Shown here piece after piece: positions 8,731 to 18,250 of a stretch of 43,048 bases of DNA; the first letter of the stretch is position 1; each line of letters starts with the position of its first letter. The notes under the pieces were generated by a model. It was not told the origin of the DNA. It did no database searches and worked only from the letters and a program-made list of their open reading frames with translations. Both the position numbers and the translations under genes were made by a program. The DNA is from Planctomycetota bacterium (lineage in GTDB: Bacteria > Planctomycetota > Brocadiia > Brocadiales > Brocadiaceae). The stretch spans positions 1 to 43,048 of the forward strand of contig JACPHJ010000012.1 of the NCBI GenBank assembly GCA_016188675.1, read 5' to 3'.

Positions 8731-9816
8731 ATGAATCTGTTAAAACATACCTTAAGACATATAGAAGAAGTTGTGCTGGATTCACAAGGGGACATCAGAA
8801 AAAAATTCAAGGCATTTGCCATTCCGAGCGGCAGTCTGGGAAGGTTGGAAGAGTTGGCGACGATATATGCCTCTATAAAGGGAGACTTGAATTGCAAGTT
8901 ACAATATAAAAAGATATTTACGATGGCGGGTGATCACGGCGTGGTGGAAGAGGGTGTGAGCGTCTTTCCACAGCAAGTCACGGAACAAATGGTGCAAAAT
9001 TTCGTGGCGGGTGGCGCTGCTATAAATGTTCTTGCACGACATATTGGCGCGAAGGTGATTGTGGTTGATTGCGGCGTGGCTTCGCAACTGGAAGCAAAAC
9101 AATGTCTGAAAATAAAAAAAGTTGGCTCGGGCACTAGAAATATGGCGGAGGGTCCTGCAATGTCCAGAGAAGAGGCCGTCCGGTCCATTGAGGCGGGTAT
9201 TGAGCTGATAGAAGAAGAGATGGAAGAGGGATTGGATATAGTTGGTACGGGAGATATGGGAATCGGCAATACTACACCAAGCAGCGCCATTCTGGCCGTT
9301 TTGGGTAAATTGGATGCAGAAGCAGCAACGGGTTGTGGAACAGGGTTAGACGAAAAGATGCTGCAAATGAAGGTCGGTGTGATAAAGAAGGCAATTGATG
9401 TAAATCGGCCGAATCCAAACGATCCTATTGATGTGCTGGCAAAGGTTGGAGGATACGAAATTGGCGGAATTGCCGGTTTGTGTTTGGGCGCAGCTCGTTA
9501 TCGCATGCCTGTAATGCTGGATGGGTTTATTTCAACGGCAGGCGCACTGATAGCCAATGCGATAGAGCCAAAGGTGAATAAATACATGATTGCTTCCCAT
9601 GTCTCGGCAGAAAAGGGGCACCGAATGATGTTAAATCTCTTAAACAAAATCCCATTATTGGATTTAAACATGAGATTAGGGGAAGGAACAGGCGCCGCAC
9701 TGGGTATAGGTATTATGGAGGCGGCAGTAAAATTATTGAATGAAATGGCTACCTTCCACGAAGCAGGGGTATCAGACCCATACATGACTGAGGGAGAACC
9801 AATTGTGTTTGAATAA
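8731..9816 (+). CDS. cobT: Nicotinate-nucleotide--dimethylbenzimidazole phosphoribosyltransferase CobT
   Basis: The 361-residue protein (usual length about 350) makes alpha-ribazole phosphate for the lower ligand of cobalamin. Diagnostic stretches are AIPSGSLGRLEELA near the N-terminus, FTMAGDHGVVEEGVSVFPQ, GTGDMGIGNTTPSSAI, and the catalytic-Glu region MRLGEGTGAALGI near the C-terminus. It is transcribed away from the secretion operon and stands apart from the minus-strand cbi genes. I see no cobalamin riboswitch in the 109 bp upstream, which is too short for a typical one. Confidence 0.97.
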   Translation: MNLLKHTLRHIEEVVLDSQGDIRKKFKAFAIPSGSLGRLEELATIYASIKGDLNCKLQYKKIFTMAGDHGVVEEGVSVFPQQVTEQMVQNFVAGGAAINVLARHIGAKVIVVDCGVASQLEAKQCLKIKKVGSGTRNMAEGPAMSREEAVRSIEAGIELIEEEMEEGLDIVGTGDMGIGNTTPSSAILAVLGKLDAEAATGCGTGLDEKMLQMKVGVIKKAIDVNRPNPNDPIDVLAKVGGYEIGGIAGLCLGAARYRMPVMLDGFISTAGALIANAIEPKVNKYMIASHVSAEKGHRMMLNLLNKIPLLDLNMRLGEGTGAALGIGIMEAAVKLLNEMATFHEAGVSDPYMTEGEPIVFE

Positions 9817-9957
9817 AATAGGGTTAATTTAATGTTCGTAATAACATGCAAGCATGGGTTATATTTTTCAGAAACAGCTAAGTAATAACTAAAGAAAGAG
9901 ACGATTCCCATTTTTGGCAGGACCGAGATGATTGGAATATAGATACAAAACCTTGTT

Positions 9958-11277
9958 TTATTTCTCTTTCCTTTGATCGTCTTCTTTTTTCTTTGGCTTC
10001 TTTGTCCGATCCATAAACTTCGTATTAAAAAAATCTTTAAGTATTTCTAGTTGTTTAGTTTTCTTAAATTCTTTTTTCGCTTCCTTTGGTGATGTTTGTG
10101 GATTGAGCATATCTTTAAGTTTATGGAAGATTGCTCCATCCTTTTCTTTACGAGTTACGCTTCCGATTATTAAATCGAAGGGTTTCCGTAAAAGAATTAT
10201 GCCGGATTTGAAAGTGTTACCCAAGGCTTTAATTAGCAACTGTTCGCTCAATTTGTTCCAGGAAATCCTGGGATTGGTAATATTACCACTTACCTCCAAA
10301 GTCAGTTCTAGAGATCCTCTAGGATATTGGAATAACTGAGGAAGAGATTGAAGTGGGACACCAAAAATGAGAGAGCTTAATCTTAAATCCGCATTATCGA
10401 ACCGGACATTCGCAAACTGAAGGCTAGCCAATCCGTCTATTTTCCCATTGGAAGTTTTTCCATTATAAGTTAAAGAGGCATCACCTGACTTAAAAATGTA
10501 ACCGTAACGACTGACGTAAGGATTGAAATGAAGCAAAAAAACATTCTCTAACGTTTCCTGCGTATTGGATGTAATCGTACGTGGTGGATTTTTGCCCAGA
10601 TGGAATGTGCTGTGAATTAGTATTGGGCATGTCTTTGTGGCCATCAATTGTCCGCTGACAAGTATTTCACTGTTGGTTTCTAAAGAGTTGCCTGGATAAC
10701 AAAAAGACTTAAGTGATATGGAGATATCTTTCAGTTCAGTCAATAGAGGTGGTTCTGAAACTACGTGATCAGTAAATGAAATTTGAACATCTTCGGCCTT
10801 AAAAAGGCCTAAAAATATGCCTTTCTTAAATTGCACTCCTGTAGGTTCTCTTGATGAATGCGTTGAAGTGGATTTCAGATGTTCCATGATAGATTTAAAG
10901 TTAAATCTACCGTCTTTGTTTCTTTGTATCCGGAGAATGAAGTGCTGGATGTCTATCAGTTCAATTTGTATTTTCTTACCCAGTAATGAAAATAAGGAAA
11001 CATCTACATAAACTTTTTGAATAGAAAGACAGGGGTCGGAATCGAAGCCAGAAGGGTTGTTGATGGTTATTTCACGTAGAGTTACCGAACCTTTCAATAG
11101 GCTCAGATTCAGGTTGCCGATAATTGCTTGGACTCCGAGTCGCTTGTTCAATTTACCTTCAATGATGTTCTTTGCGATATAAGGAAGTGTGAGCCGACAT
11201 GCCAAAAGAATTACAGCGAGTGCAGCACTGATTATGATTAGAATACGTGTAGTCCTTGGACGTTCGTTTTTTTGCAT
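9958..11277 (-). CDS. AsmA/DUF748-like membrane-anchored protein
   Basis: The 439-residue protein has one N-terminal membrane helix (IIISAALAVILLACRLTLPYI) and then repeating beta-rich units with LNKRLGVQAIIGNLNLSLLKGSVTLREITINNPSGF, a typical AsmA-like start. The C-terminus is highly charged (KKEFKKTKQLE...KKPKKKEDDQRKEK). AsmA-like proteins are bridge-like proteins of the cell envelope, thought to move or organise lipids between membranes. It is convergent with cobT and downstream of a small lipoprotein gene. Exact role unknown. Confidence 0.75.
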   Translation of the reverse strand: MQKNERPRTTRILIIISAALAVILLACRLTLPYIAKNIIEGKLNKRLGVQAIIGNLNLSLLKGSVTLREITINNPSGFDSDPCLSIQKVYVDVSLFSLLGKKIQIELIDIQHFILRIQRNKDGRFNFKSIMEHLKSTSTHSSREPTGVQFKKGIFLGLFKAEDVQISFTDHVVSEPPLLTELKDISISLKSFCYPGNSLETNSEILVSGQLMATKTCPILIHSTFHLGKNPPRTITSNTQETLENVFLLHFNPYVSRYGYIFKSGDASLTYNGKTSNGKIDGLASLQFANVRFDNADLRLSSLIFGVPLQSLPQLFQYPRGSLELTLEVSGNITNPRISWNKLSEQLLIKALGNTFKSGIILLRKPFDLIIGSVTRKEKDGAIFHKLKDMLNPQTSPKEAKKEFKKTKQLEILKDFFNTKFMDRTKKPKKKEDDQRKEK

Positions 11278-11351
11278 TCTTTTTTTACTTCTCTTTATTC
11301 AATATTTAGCATGAGCGGGTAAAAATGCTTTTACTTTATTTTCAGGGAAAA

Positions 11352-11741
11352 TTAGAGATGTTTCTTCAGACTTTTTAAAATTATCAGGGAGAGCGATTCG
11401 TCTCCAAAAACTCCAACACGGATTTTTACTTCAGTTGTATTTTCTGATGCCTTCCGGAGGTACATCTCGACCTTCTTATCATTTGCCCTATAGGCAATTA
11501 ATTTGGCAGAAAAAACGTCTTTTTCTTTGCTGGTTATAACAAATTCCAAATCTTTCATGGTCTCTTGTGCTGCCTGCCAGGTTTTATCAATTGATGTTTC
11601 TTCCGTTGATTTCAATTCTCCCTTCAGATAAGCTACCGTACCAGCACCCGCACCACCTCCTATCAGCAAAGCTGCGCACCCACTGCTTACCAATAAAGGT
11701 ATTCCGAACAATAATACATGCAGAAAAATCTTTTGTATCAT
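11352..11741 (-). CDS. DUF3568-like small lipoprotein
   Basis: A protein of about 129 residues with a lipoprotein signal: hydrophobic LLFGIPLLVSSGC with lipobox SSGC, followed by glycine-rich AALLIGGGAGAGTVAYLKGELKST. The rest (WQAAQETMKDLEF..AKLIAYRANDKKVEMYLRKA) resembles the DUF3568 family of unknown function. I choose the ATG at 11741 because AAGGAG lies eight bases upstream; a TTG two codons earlier is less likely. It would be membrane-attached and periplasmic. Confidence 0.75.
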   Translation of the reverse strand: MIQKIFLHVLLFGIPLLVSSGCAALLIGGGAGAGTVAYLKGELKSTEETSIDKTWQAAQETMKDLEFVITSKEKDVFSAKLIAYRANDKKVEMYLRKASENTTEVKIRVGVFGDESLSLIILKSLKKHL

Positions 11742-11803
11742 GATCAAAACTCCTTTTTATGACAATGTTGGTAGATAAAACGATTTTTATGTGGTACGGT
11801 GAA

Positions 11804-12553
11804 TTACTGTTTTAATCGTCTTACAATGAGGACAGACATGTATCCTTTGCCGCTGCCTTTCAGAGACATGAGGTCGCAGGTGAGGTAGGCATCCTTCTGT
11901 CCAATATATGAGGCAAACAGGGCATTATCCGAAAGATTCATGTCTTCAAGTAATTGAATTACTTCATCCAGCTTTTTTGCGACCTTCATCATAACGATCG
12001 TATCAAATGATGCCAGAATAGGACGCAATTCTGTGATGTCCTTTGGAACCGGAATTACAGCCAACCGCTCATCTCCGGTCAATAGGGGATAACTGGCAGC
12101 ACACGCAGCGGCATTGTATGAAGTAATGCCCGGTATCGTGTGTATGGCGTGTGGCGGCAGCATGGTGGTTAAATAACGAAGCAGATAAATATAAGTGCTG
12201 AAAGTCATAGGGTCCCCCAGCGTAAGATAAACCGCATCGTGTCCTGCTGTAACCTCCGCATGGATTTCCTCTGCGGCCTTGCGCCATGCAGTGTTCAGTG
12301 TCTGTTTGTCCTTTGTCATGGGGTAAACTTGTTCGACTACCTTTTTCCCTTTTACATAATCCTTAACAATATCCAGTGCCAGGCTGTCTTCTTTTGTGTC
12401 GGATTTTGGGACGAAGATGCAATCTGCCTTTTGAATAGTATTAAGGGCCATTAATGTGAGAAGTTCAGGGTCGCCAGGGCCAAGCCCAATACCGTAAAAA
12501 TTTCCTGTTTTCATTTTTAGTTGTTCGTGTCCATTCTTATCAATTCGTGGCAT
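11804..12553 (-). CDS. cbiL: Precorrin-2/cobalt-factor II C20-methyltransferase CbiL/CobI
   Basis: This SAM-dependent tetrapyrrole methylase methylates C20 of (cobalt-)precorrin-2. Seen: YGIGLGPGDPELLTLMAL at the N-terminus, VYLTLGDPMTFSTYIYL, and IPGITSYNAAAC, all typical of the CbiL/CobI branch. The first ATG (12553) lies 9 bp after the cbiE stop; an internal ATG at 12514 gives MKTGNFYGIGLGPG and fits family starts better. It is the last cbi gene of the minus-strand cluster. Confidence 0.93.
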   Translation of the reverse strand: MPRIDKNGHEQLKMKTGNFYGIGLGPGDPELLTLMALNTIQKADCIFVPKSDTKEDSLALDIVKDYVKGKKVVEQVYPMTKDKQTLNTAWRKAAEEIHAEVTAGHDAVYLTLGDPMTFSTYIYLLRYLTTMLPPHAIHTIPGITSYNAAACAASYPLLTGDERLAVIPVPKDITELRPILASFDTIVMMKVAKKLDEVIQLLEDMNLSDNALFASYIGQKDAYLTCDLMSLKGSGKGYMSVLIVRRLKQ

Positions 12554-12562
12554 GACAGTCGG

Positions 12563-13207
12563 TTAATCCTTCTTTATAATTACCACAATTGAACCATTCG
12601 TATTTATATTTACAGCAGAGGCTAAATCTGTTTCCAGGATACGTTCTTCCGGAAGGGAGAGATTTTCACACACAAACATTCGCCTATCTTGAATTCCGCC
12701 TGCCAGTAATTGGCGGGCGATAAAAGCAGGTGTATTTTTATGATCCGTCAGTATCCCAACTTTAGCGAAAACCCCGACCTTTTTCACAAGTTGTGCGTAC
12801 TCAGAGTCCCTTCCGTGCAGACTGACAAAGCAGGCATCATCCCAGCTTTCCCCTATGGCTGCAAATGCAAATTGTATGCTGCTAATACCTGGAATAATGA
12901 TGCAGGATTCACGCCCCAGCTTCTTTATTATCAACCTCGAATAACTAAAGAAGCATGGATCTCCGCTCACCAGGACCACGACCTGCTTTGTTGAACTCCA
13001 GTCCGCAATCCTGTTCACCAGGACATTGTAATTCTTCTCAAGGATTATTTTTTCGGCGTCGACACCCGGGAAAAGCTTCAGCAAACGCCGGCTTCCTACA
13101 AGGATATCAGCCTTTTTTACATTATAAAGGGCCTTGGGAGAAATATACGCCTTTAACCCGGGCCCACAACCGACTATAATGACTTTGTTTTTGTAACGTT
13201 CAACCAT
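12563..13207 (-). CDS. cbiE: Cobalt-precorrin-7 C5-methyltransferase CbiE
   Basis: The 214-residue protein is a tetrapyrrole methylase: VIIVGCGPGLKAYISPKAL, SGDPCFFSYSRLI, IIPGISSIQFAFAAIGESWDDACFVSLHGR. Length and motifs match CbiE, the N-terminal half of aerobic CobL; the CbiT decarboxylase half is absent and not adjacent. Its start overlaps the cbiD end by 34 bp, suggesting coupled translation. Confidence 0.92.
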   Translation of the reverse strand: MVERYKNKVIIVGCGPGLKAYISPKALYNVKKADILVGSRRLLKLFPGVDAEKIILEKNYNVLVNRIADWSSTKQVVVLVSGDPCFFSYSRLIIKKLGRESCIIIPGISSIQFAFAAIGESWDDACFVSLHGRDSEYAQLVKKVGVFAKVGILTDHKNTPAFIARQLLAGGIQDRRMFVCENLSLPEERILETDLASAVNINTNGSIVVIIKKD

Positions 13208-14364
13208 GTCTGCGCACTATTCGAAATGCCTATAATTGAGCCTTTCATGTCAAATAAAATTACACCGACCTCTGGAGGGGAGAGCGATTGTTCGCCCTTT
13301 AAAAATTCGAGTACCGTATCTTCTATCATTTCCGATACGTCATTTATTACAGATAAACAATCAGAATTTTTTAATACTTCGACGATTCCTTCAACAGTAG
13401 AAACTTCTTTTATATGATTGAGTATTGCATTTAGTGATTTTTCTTCTGTCTTCTTGCCACTTGCCACTTGCCACTTGCCTCCGACCTCTTGCTTCTGGCT
13501 CCTGGTTTGCGCCTGCTGTTCTACAATATTAATAAGGATATCGTTTGCAGGCTTTGAGACCGCACTGTGGGTATGAAAATCACCCCGCAGCAGCTTTGCC
13601 AATTTCCCAGGGTGTCCGGAAAGGATAATCTTTTTAAAATGCCTTTCTTGTGCGGCTTTTAACATGAAACCAACAAAGTTGCTTATTTGAATAACCTGGT
13701 GTTTTGGTATATCAAAGAGGTTAAGCGTAGAACGTTCACCTAAACTCCCCGGAACAAGCACTATTGTCTCATACCCAATCCCTTTGGCAATATCGAGACC
13801 GCACAATAAAGAGGTCTTGAAGGCATCCTCAGACATAGGCCGGACAATGCCTGTTGTGCCGATGATGGAGATACCTCCAATAATGCCAAGTTTTGGATTG
13901 AATGTCTTTTCCCCTAATGCCTTCCCGTTCGGCACAGAGATTACAACTTTTAAACCGCATCTATTTCCGACAACCTCTTTCACTGCGCCTTCAATCATGC
14001 GCCTCGGTACAGGGTTGATTGCCGCATGTCCCACAGGTACCTGTAGCCCCGGCTTAGTTACCCGACCGACTCCATCACCGCCGTCAATTTCAATCGTTTG
14101 TGTAAAAATTCGTTCAACCCTTGCGTGTACATAGCAGCCATTGGTCACGTCAGGGTCATCTCCGGCGTCTTTCTGTACAGCACACTCAGATGCATCGGCG
14201 GATAATTGTTTATGGTAAATTTTGAGTTTGAGTTTTATACCAGCCGGGGTATCAATCTCCACTTCATCGGGTATATCACCTTTGCATAGTCCGATAGCCG
14301 CCGCCTTTGCCGCTGCCGTTGCGCAGCTTCCCGTTGTATAGCCGGTTCGTAAAGTCATAAACAA
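13174..14364 (-). CDS. cbiD: Cobalt-precorrin-5B C1-methyltransferase CbiD
   Basis: CbiD acts in the anaerobic cobalamin route. The N-terminus, LRTGYTTGSCATAAAKAA, is the family signature; KPGLQVPVGHAAINPVPRRMI, GGISIIGTTGIVRPMSE and SGHPGKLAKLL also match. At 396 residues it is somewhat longer than usual. The excess includes a low-complexity insert at about residues 285-308 (QTRSQKQEVGGKWQVASGKK), encoded by a tandem ACTTGCC-type repeat that remains in frame. Start could be at 14364 or the second ATG at 14358. Part of dus-cbiXC-cbiD-cbiE-cbiL. Confidence 0.95.
   Translation of the reverse strand: MFMTLRTGYTTGSCATAAAKAAAIGLCKGDIPDEVEIDTPAGIKLKLKIYHKQLSADASECAVQKDAGDDPDVTNGCYVHARVERIFTQTIEIDGGDGVGRVTKPGLQVPVGHAAINPVPRRMIEGAVKEVVGNRCGLKVVISVPNGKALGEKTFNPKLGIIGGISIIGTTGIVRPMSEDAFKTSLLCGLDIAKGIGYETIVLVPGSLGERSTLNLFDIPKHQVIQISNFVGFMLKAAQERHFKKIILSGHPGKLAKLLRGDFHTHSAVSKPANDILINIVEQQAQTRSQKQEVGGKWQVASGKKTEEKSLNAILNHIKEVSTVEGIVEVLKNSDCLSVINDVSEMIEDTVLEFLKGEQSLSPPEVGVILFDMKGSIIGISNSAQTWLNVTKTKSL
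13445..13505 (-). repeat. Degenerate heptamer repeat inside cbiD
   Basis: On the plus strand TTGCCAC is repeated about three times in tandem, followed by CTTGCTTCTGGCTCC-like words. It belongs to the same class of word repeats seen at 14394-14458, 16755-16785 and inside the SBBP gene. It encodes an extra surface segment in CbiD. Confidence 0.7.
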
Positions 14365-14393
14365 CTTACCACAAGTAAACCAGAAATATAAAT

Positions 14394-14458
14394 ATTTTAG
14401 ATTTTCGATTTGGGATATACGATTTGAAATCTGAAATCGTAAATTGTAAATCGTAATT
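14394..14458. repeat. Degenerate short-word repeat between cbiXC and cbiD
   Basis: The 107-bp gap between the two genes is mostly made of alternating words such as GATTTTCGATTT, GATTTGAAATCTGAAATC and GTAAATTGTAAATCGTAA. The motif AAATC plus one to three bases recurs about every 7-10 bases on both strands. No gene or clear terminator is seen. Confidence 0.6.
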
Positions 14459-14471
14459 ATTTATCAAGGTA

Positions 14472-15509
14472 TTATTCAACTCTGCTTTCTATATTACTTT
14501 CTTTTGCTAACTTTATAATAGCATTCACAATGGATACCGCCACGGCGCTGCCGCCTTTTCTGTTCGTGTTGGTTATGTAAGGGATAGAAATGTCCTTTAA
14601 TGCGTACTTTGCCTCAACTGCACCCACAAAACCAACCGGGATGCCTATTACCAAAGCCGGTTGTACTGAACCTTTATTGATTAAATCAATAAGTTCAAAT
14701 AAAGCAGTGGGGGCATTGCCAATAACCACTATGCCGTCCTTCATTTCATCCGTTGCCAGTCGCATAGCCGTTGCTGCCCTGGTTTTTCCTAAATTTTTTG
14801 CCTCGTCGATTACAGATTTGTCTGCGATTTTACAGATTATTTTACCTCCGAATTTTTCGACAGGACTCTTACTGATTCCAGATTTTACCATGTTTACGTC
14901 AGTTACGATGTTTTTCCCGTTTTTCAATGCATGGATGCCAGCCTCAACGGCCTTTGCGTGGAAGACTAAATTATACGCATATTCCGTATCACCTGTGGCG
15001 TGAATGGCGCGCTGAATAATCGGCCGGTGCAGTTCAGGAACGGACTCCAGATCAACCAGTTTATCGATAATCTCGAAACTCTCATCAACTATTGCTTGTG
15101 GTTGTTCGATGCGTTGTTTGCTCCCATATTGTTTTTCTATCAACACCTCATGAATACGGTCGGCAGCTATCAGGGCAATCCGTTCGTCTGCGCCTATGTT
15201 ATTGGCATAAATAAACTCGACCTGAGGATATTTTGTTTTTTCAGTTTCCAGCATTTCCGGGATATCTTTAAAGACATGATTTCCCTTAAAGAGCAGTAAC
15301 GGCACTACAACAACCCGATCCACACCACGCGCTACCGTATGTTTGACTACATCGGGAAATCCCGGTTCCGCCAACTGTAGAAATGCGGCCTCTACCACGT
15401 CCCACCGATTCATTGCTCGGAGCATGTCGGCCACTTTAAACAACCCGTCGTTCCCGCTGTTCAATTTACTGCCATGCGAAATTAATATGATGCCTGTCTT
15501 CATTCTCAT
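14472..15509 (-). CDS. CbiX-CbiC fusion: sirohydrochlorin cobaltochelatase and cobalt-precorrin-8 methylmutase
   Basis: The 345-residue protein joins two B12 enzymes. Residues 1 to about 125 are a small CbiX: LISHGSK with the first metal-binding His, and FKGNHVFKDIP with the second, inserting cobalt into sirohydrochlorin. Residues about 140-345 are CbiC/CobH: HRPIIQRAIHATGDTEYA (with the active-site His), DVNMVKSGI, IGNAPTALFELIDL, GIPVGFVGAVEAK and NRKGGSAVAVS. It thus covers the entry step and a late ring-rearrangement step. It lies 66 bp after dus in the same direction. Confidence 0.93.
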   Translation of the reverse strand: MRMKTGIILISHGSKLNSGNDGLFKVADMLRAMNRWDVVEAAFLQLAEPGFPDVVKHTVARGVDRVVVVPLLLFKGNHVFKDIPEMLETEKTKYPQVEFIYANNIGADERIALIAADRIHEVLIEKQYGSKQRIEQPQAIVDESFEIIDKLVDLESVPELHRPIIQRAIHATGDTEYAYNLVFHAKAVEAGIHALKNGKNIVTDVNMVKSGISKSPVEKFGGKIICKIADKSVIDEAKNLGKTRAATAMRLATDEMKDGIVVIGNAPTALFELIDLINKGSVQPALVIGIPVGFVGAVEAKYALKDISIPYITNTNRKGGSAVAVSIVNAIIKLAKESNIESRVE

Positions 15510-15575
15510 TCATTCCCGTTAAAAGGACACAGATTTTACAAATACACACTGACAATTACAGGTGAAATAATAATT

Positions 15576-16547
15576 TTATGCAGCCTCATGTTTTTGAATT
15601 CGATCCATATGGGATGCTATAAGCTCAATAATTTCCCCGGAATTTGTGCATTTTACGAGGTGAGGACGCAGTTCCGTAGCATTGTGCATACCCATGATGT
15701 ACTTAATTACATGTTTTCGAAAAAGGATAATACCAATGTCCTGACCATAATATTCCAGCATATGTGATAAATGTCGTCTGATGAGTTCAATCTTCTCATG
15801 AAACGAGACTTGATTCCTGTCCTTATATTGAAAAATCCATGGATGACCAATAGCGGCGCGTCCAATCATTATCCCGTCACATCTCGTGTGTTGTTTGATC
15901 CTTTCAATGTCTGCCACGCATTTTACGTCACCATTGCCAATAACGGGTATCTTTACAGCCTGTTTAACCTCTGCAATGGCATCCCAATCGGCCTTTCCAA
16001 AAAAGAACTGCGATCTTGTACGTCCGTGTACGGCTATGAGTGAGGCGCCGTTGTCTTCAAGAATCCGCGATACTTCAAGATAATTGCGTGACTTATGGTC
16101 CCAACCCAGCCGAATCTTGCCGGTAACGGGAACGCGTAGAATCTTGGTGAGTTTACTGAAAATACGGCCAATCTTAGAGGGGGTTTTAAGGAGTCCGGCA
16201 CCTGCACCTTTGCCAGCGATGTCAGACACAGAGCATCCCATGTTAACGTCAATAATGTCCGGTCCTAAGGGTTCTATCATGCGGCAGGCCTCAGTAATTT
16301 TATCTTCGTCATTCCCAAGAATCTGAAAGACGACAGGACGTTCAATCGGTCTGAATTCAAGTAATTTGAAGGTTTTTGGATTTTTCCACAGCACACCGTC
16401 CATGGAAATTACCTCTGTGTAATTCAAAGCCATCCCGAATTCCCGGCAGATCAGCCGATACGGGATATCAGAGAATCCCGCCATCGGTGACAGGATCAGA
16501 TCGCCATATATGGGAATATTCCCTATAAAAAACGATGGTTCATGCAT
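15576..16547 (-). CDS. tRNA-dihydrouridine synthase (Dus family)
   Basis: The 323-residue FMN enzyme reduces uridine to dihydrouridine in tRNA D-loops. Seen: LSPMAGFSDIPYR at the N-terminus, catalytic cysteine in DVNMGCSVSDIAGKGAGAGL, VTGKIRLGWD, IAVHGRTRSQFFFGKADWD and IGNGDV, GIMIGRAAIGHPWIF. The residue after the catalytic Cys is Ser, where DusB usually has Pro. It heads the minus-strand cluster followed by the cbi genes, a link more likely of transcription than of function. Confidence 0.92.
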   Translation of the reverse strand: MHEPSFFIGNIPIYGDLILSPMAGFSDIPYRLICREFGMALNYTEVISMDGVLWKNPKTFKLLEFRPIERPVVFQILGNDEDKITEACRMIEPLGPDIIDVNMGCSVSDIAGKGAGAGLLKTPSKIGRIFSKLTKILRVPVTGKIRLGWDHKSRNYLEVSRILEDNGASLIAVHGRTRSQFFFGKADWDAIAEVKQAVKIPVIGNGDVKCVADIERIKQHTRCDGIMIGRAAIGHPWIFQYKDRNQVSFHEKIELIRRHLSHMLEYYGQDIGIILFRKHVIKYIMGMHNATELRPHLVKCTNSGEIIELIASHMDRIQKHEAA

Positions 16548-16708
16548 ATATAGTAAACAGAGTAGTAAAAGTAAGTTCCGGATTTCGTGTTTCGAAATTA
16601 ATAAAAATTATTATAACACAGGGATAATAAATATCATTTGTTTTTTTTGTGAGAATACGGTATTTTAATACCTGACTTTTCAATGAGAATTAATAATCTG
16701 TTCACATG

Positions 16709-16732
16709 ACAGAATACGGGAAAGAATTCTGT
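16709..16732. promoter_or_regulatory. Inverted repeat upstream of ubiD
   Basis: ACAGAAT (16709-16715) and ATTCTGT (16726-16732) form a perfect 7-bp inverted repeat with a 10-bp spacer, 60 bp before the ubiD start, in the 244-bp divergent gap between dus and ubiD. It could be an operator. No regulator is identified. Confidence 0.35.
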
Positions 16733-16791
16733 TATTGTGATTATTTCTTGTTTCCGACTTCTAACATCTCGTTTCTAACCTTATACGTACT

Positions 16792-18237
16792 ATGGCTTAT
16801 CAAGACCTGTCGGATTTTATAAAAAAACTGGAAGAAGCAGGACAACTAAAACGCATAAAGACTGAGGTATCGGCCGATCTGGAGATAACGGAGATTACAG
16901 ATCGCGTTTCCAAGTCATACGGACCTGCGCTTCTCTTTGAAAATGTAAAGGGCTATTCGATGCCGGTGCTTATCAATGCATTTGGTTCTTATGAACGCAT
17001 GGCCATGGCGCTCAATGTTAAGAAAGCAGATGAAATTGCCCAGGAGATTGAAAGCCTGGTGAAGCCTGAAATACCATCTACTTTTATTGACAAGATTAAA
17101 TTCCTTCCACATTTATTGATGACACTGTCAAAATTTCCTCCAAAGACGGTAAGACATGCGCCATGCCAGGAGGTAGTATTTGAAACGGAGCCCGCCCTTT
17201 CGAAAATACCCATTATAAAATGCTGGCCAGGCGACGGCGGGCGATTTATTACTCTGCCTTTGGTAATTACACGAAACTTAAAGACAGGGAATAGGAACGT
17301 CGGTATGTATCGTTTGCATGTCTATGACGACAGGACGACAGGTATGCACTGGCACATACATCACGACGGCGCCCGACACTATAGAGATTATCAAAGGGAA
17401 AATAAGCGCATGCCGGTGGCCGTTGCGTTGGGCTGTGATCCGGCGATTACCTACGCTGCTACGGCGCCCGTTCCGCCAGAAGTGGACGAAATGGTCTTTG
17501 CAGGTTTTTTAAGAAAAAAGAACGTGGAGATGGTAGCATGCAAGACTATCGATATGGAGGTGCCTGCGGATGCGGAGATCGTTTTGGAGGGATACGTCGA
17601 TCCCAGAGAAACCCGCATTGAAGGACCGTTTGGCGACCATACGGGATATTATTCGCTGGCTGATTATTATCCGGTATTACATATCACATGCATTACGCAG
17701 CGCAGAGAACCGGTCTATCCCACTACGATTGTCGGCAAGCCTCCGATGGAAGATTGTTATATGGGGAAGGCCACAGAACGGCTGTTTCTGCCGCTTTTAA
17801 AACTCATGATTCCGGAAATTGTGGATATGAATCTGCCGCTCTTTGGTGTATTTCACAACTTTGCATTTTTATCCATAGATAAAAGGTATCCATTCCAGGC
17901 GAAGAAGGTCATGCACGGAATATGGGGCATGGGACAGATGATGTTCACGAAAATCATCGTGGTGGTAGATAAAGACGTTAATGTGCAGAATGTGGATGAG
18001 GTGATGTGGCGGGTAGGAAATAACGTGGATCCACGGAGAGATATTACCTTTGTGGATGGACCGATGGATGCCCTTGAACACGCCTCAGACTTGCCCAAGA
18101 TAGGCTCGAAGATGGGTATTGATGCCACCAAAAAATGGCCTGAAGAGGGTTTTGCCAGGGAGTGGCCCGATGATATCAAGATGTCACCGGAGATTGTTGC
18201 GCTGGTAAATAAAAAGTGGAACACATACGGATTCTAG
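16792..18237 (+). CDS. ubiD: UbiD-family prenylated-FMN decarboxylase
   Basis: The 481-residue protein matches the UbiD family: MAYQDLSDFIKKLEEAGQLKRI at the start, LFENVKGYSMPVLINAFGSYERMA, HHDGARHYRDY, EIVLEGYVDPRETRIEGPFGDHTGYYS, and MEDCYMGKATERLFLPLLK. These enzymes use prenylated FMN to decarboxylate aromatic acids. Followed after 13 bp by ubiE, it probably decarboxylates the prenylated naphthoate precursor in menaquinone synthesis (a role like MqnL in the futalosine route). The prenyltransferase and UbiX are not in this window. Confidence 0.92.
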   Translation: MAYQDLSDFIKKLEEAGQLKRIKTEVSADLEITEITDRVSKSYGPALLFENVKGYSMPVLINAFGSYERMAMALNVKKADEIAQEIESLVKPEIPSTFIDKIKFLPHLLMTLSKFPPKTVRHAPCQEVVFETEPALSKIPIIKCWPGDGGRFITLPLVITRNLKTGNRNVGMYRLHVYDDRTTGMHWHIHHDGARHYRDYQRENKRMPVAVALGCDPAITYAATAPVPPEVDEMVFAGFLRKKNVEMVACKTIDMEVPADAEIVLEGYVDPRETRIEGPFGDHTGYYSLADYYPVLHITCITQRREPVYPTTIVGKPPMEDCYMGKATERLFLPLLKLMIPEIVDMNLPLFGVFHNFAFLSIDKRYPFQAKKVMHGIWGMGQMMFTKIIVVVDKDVNVQNVDEVMWRVGNNVDPRRDITFVDGPMDALEHASDLPKIGSKMGIDATKKWPEEGFAREWPDDIKMSPEIVALVNKKWNTYGF

Positions 18238-18250
18238 CCAAATATTATTT

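Noticed and set aside
13445..13505. CRISPR-like array in the TTGCCAC repeats
   Set aside because: Repeat unit is 7 bases without spacers and lies inside cbiD.
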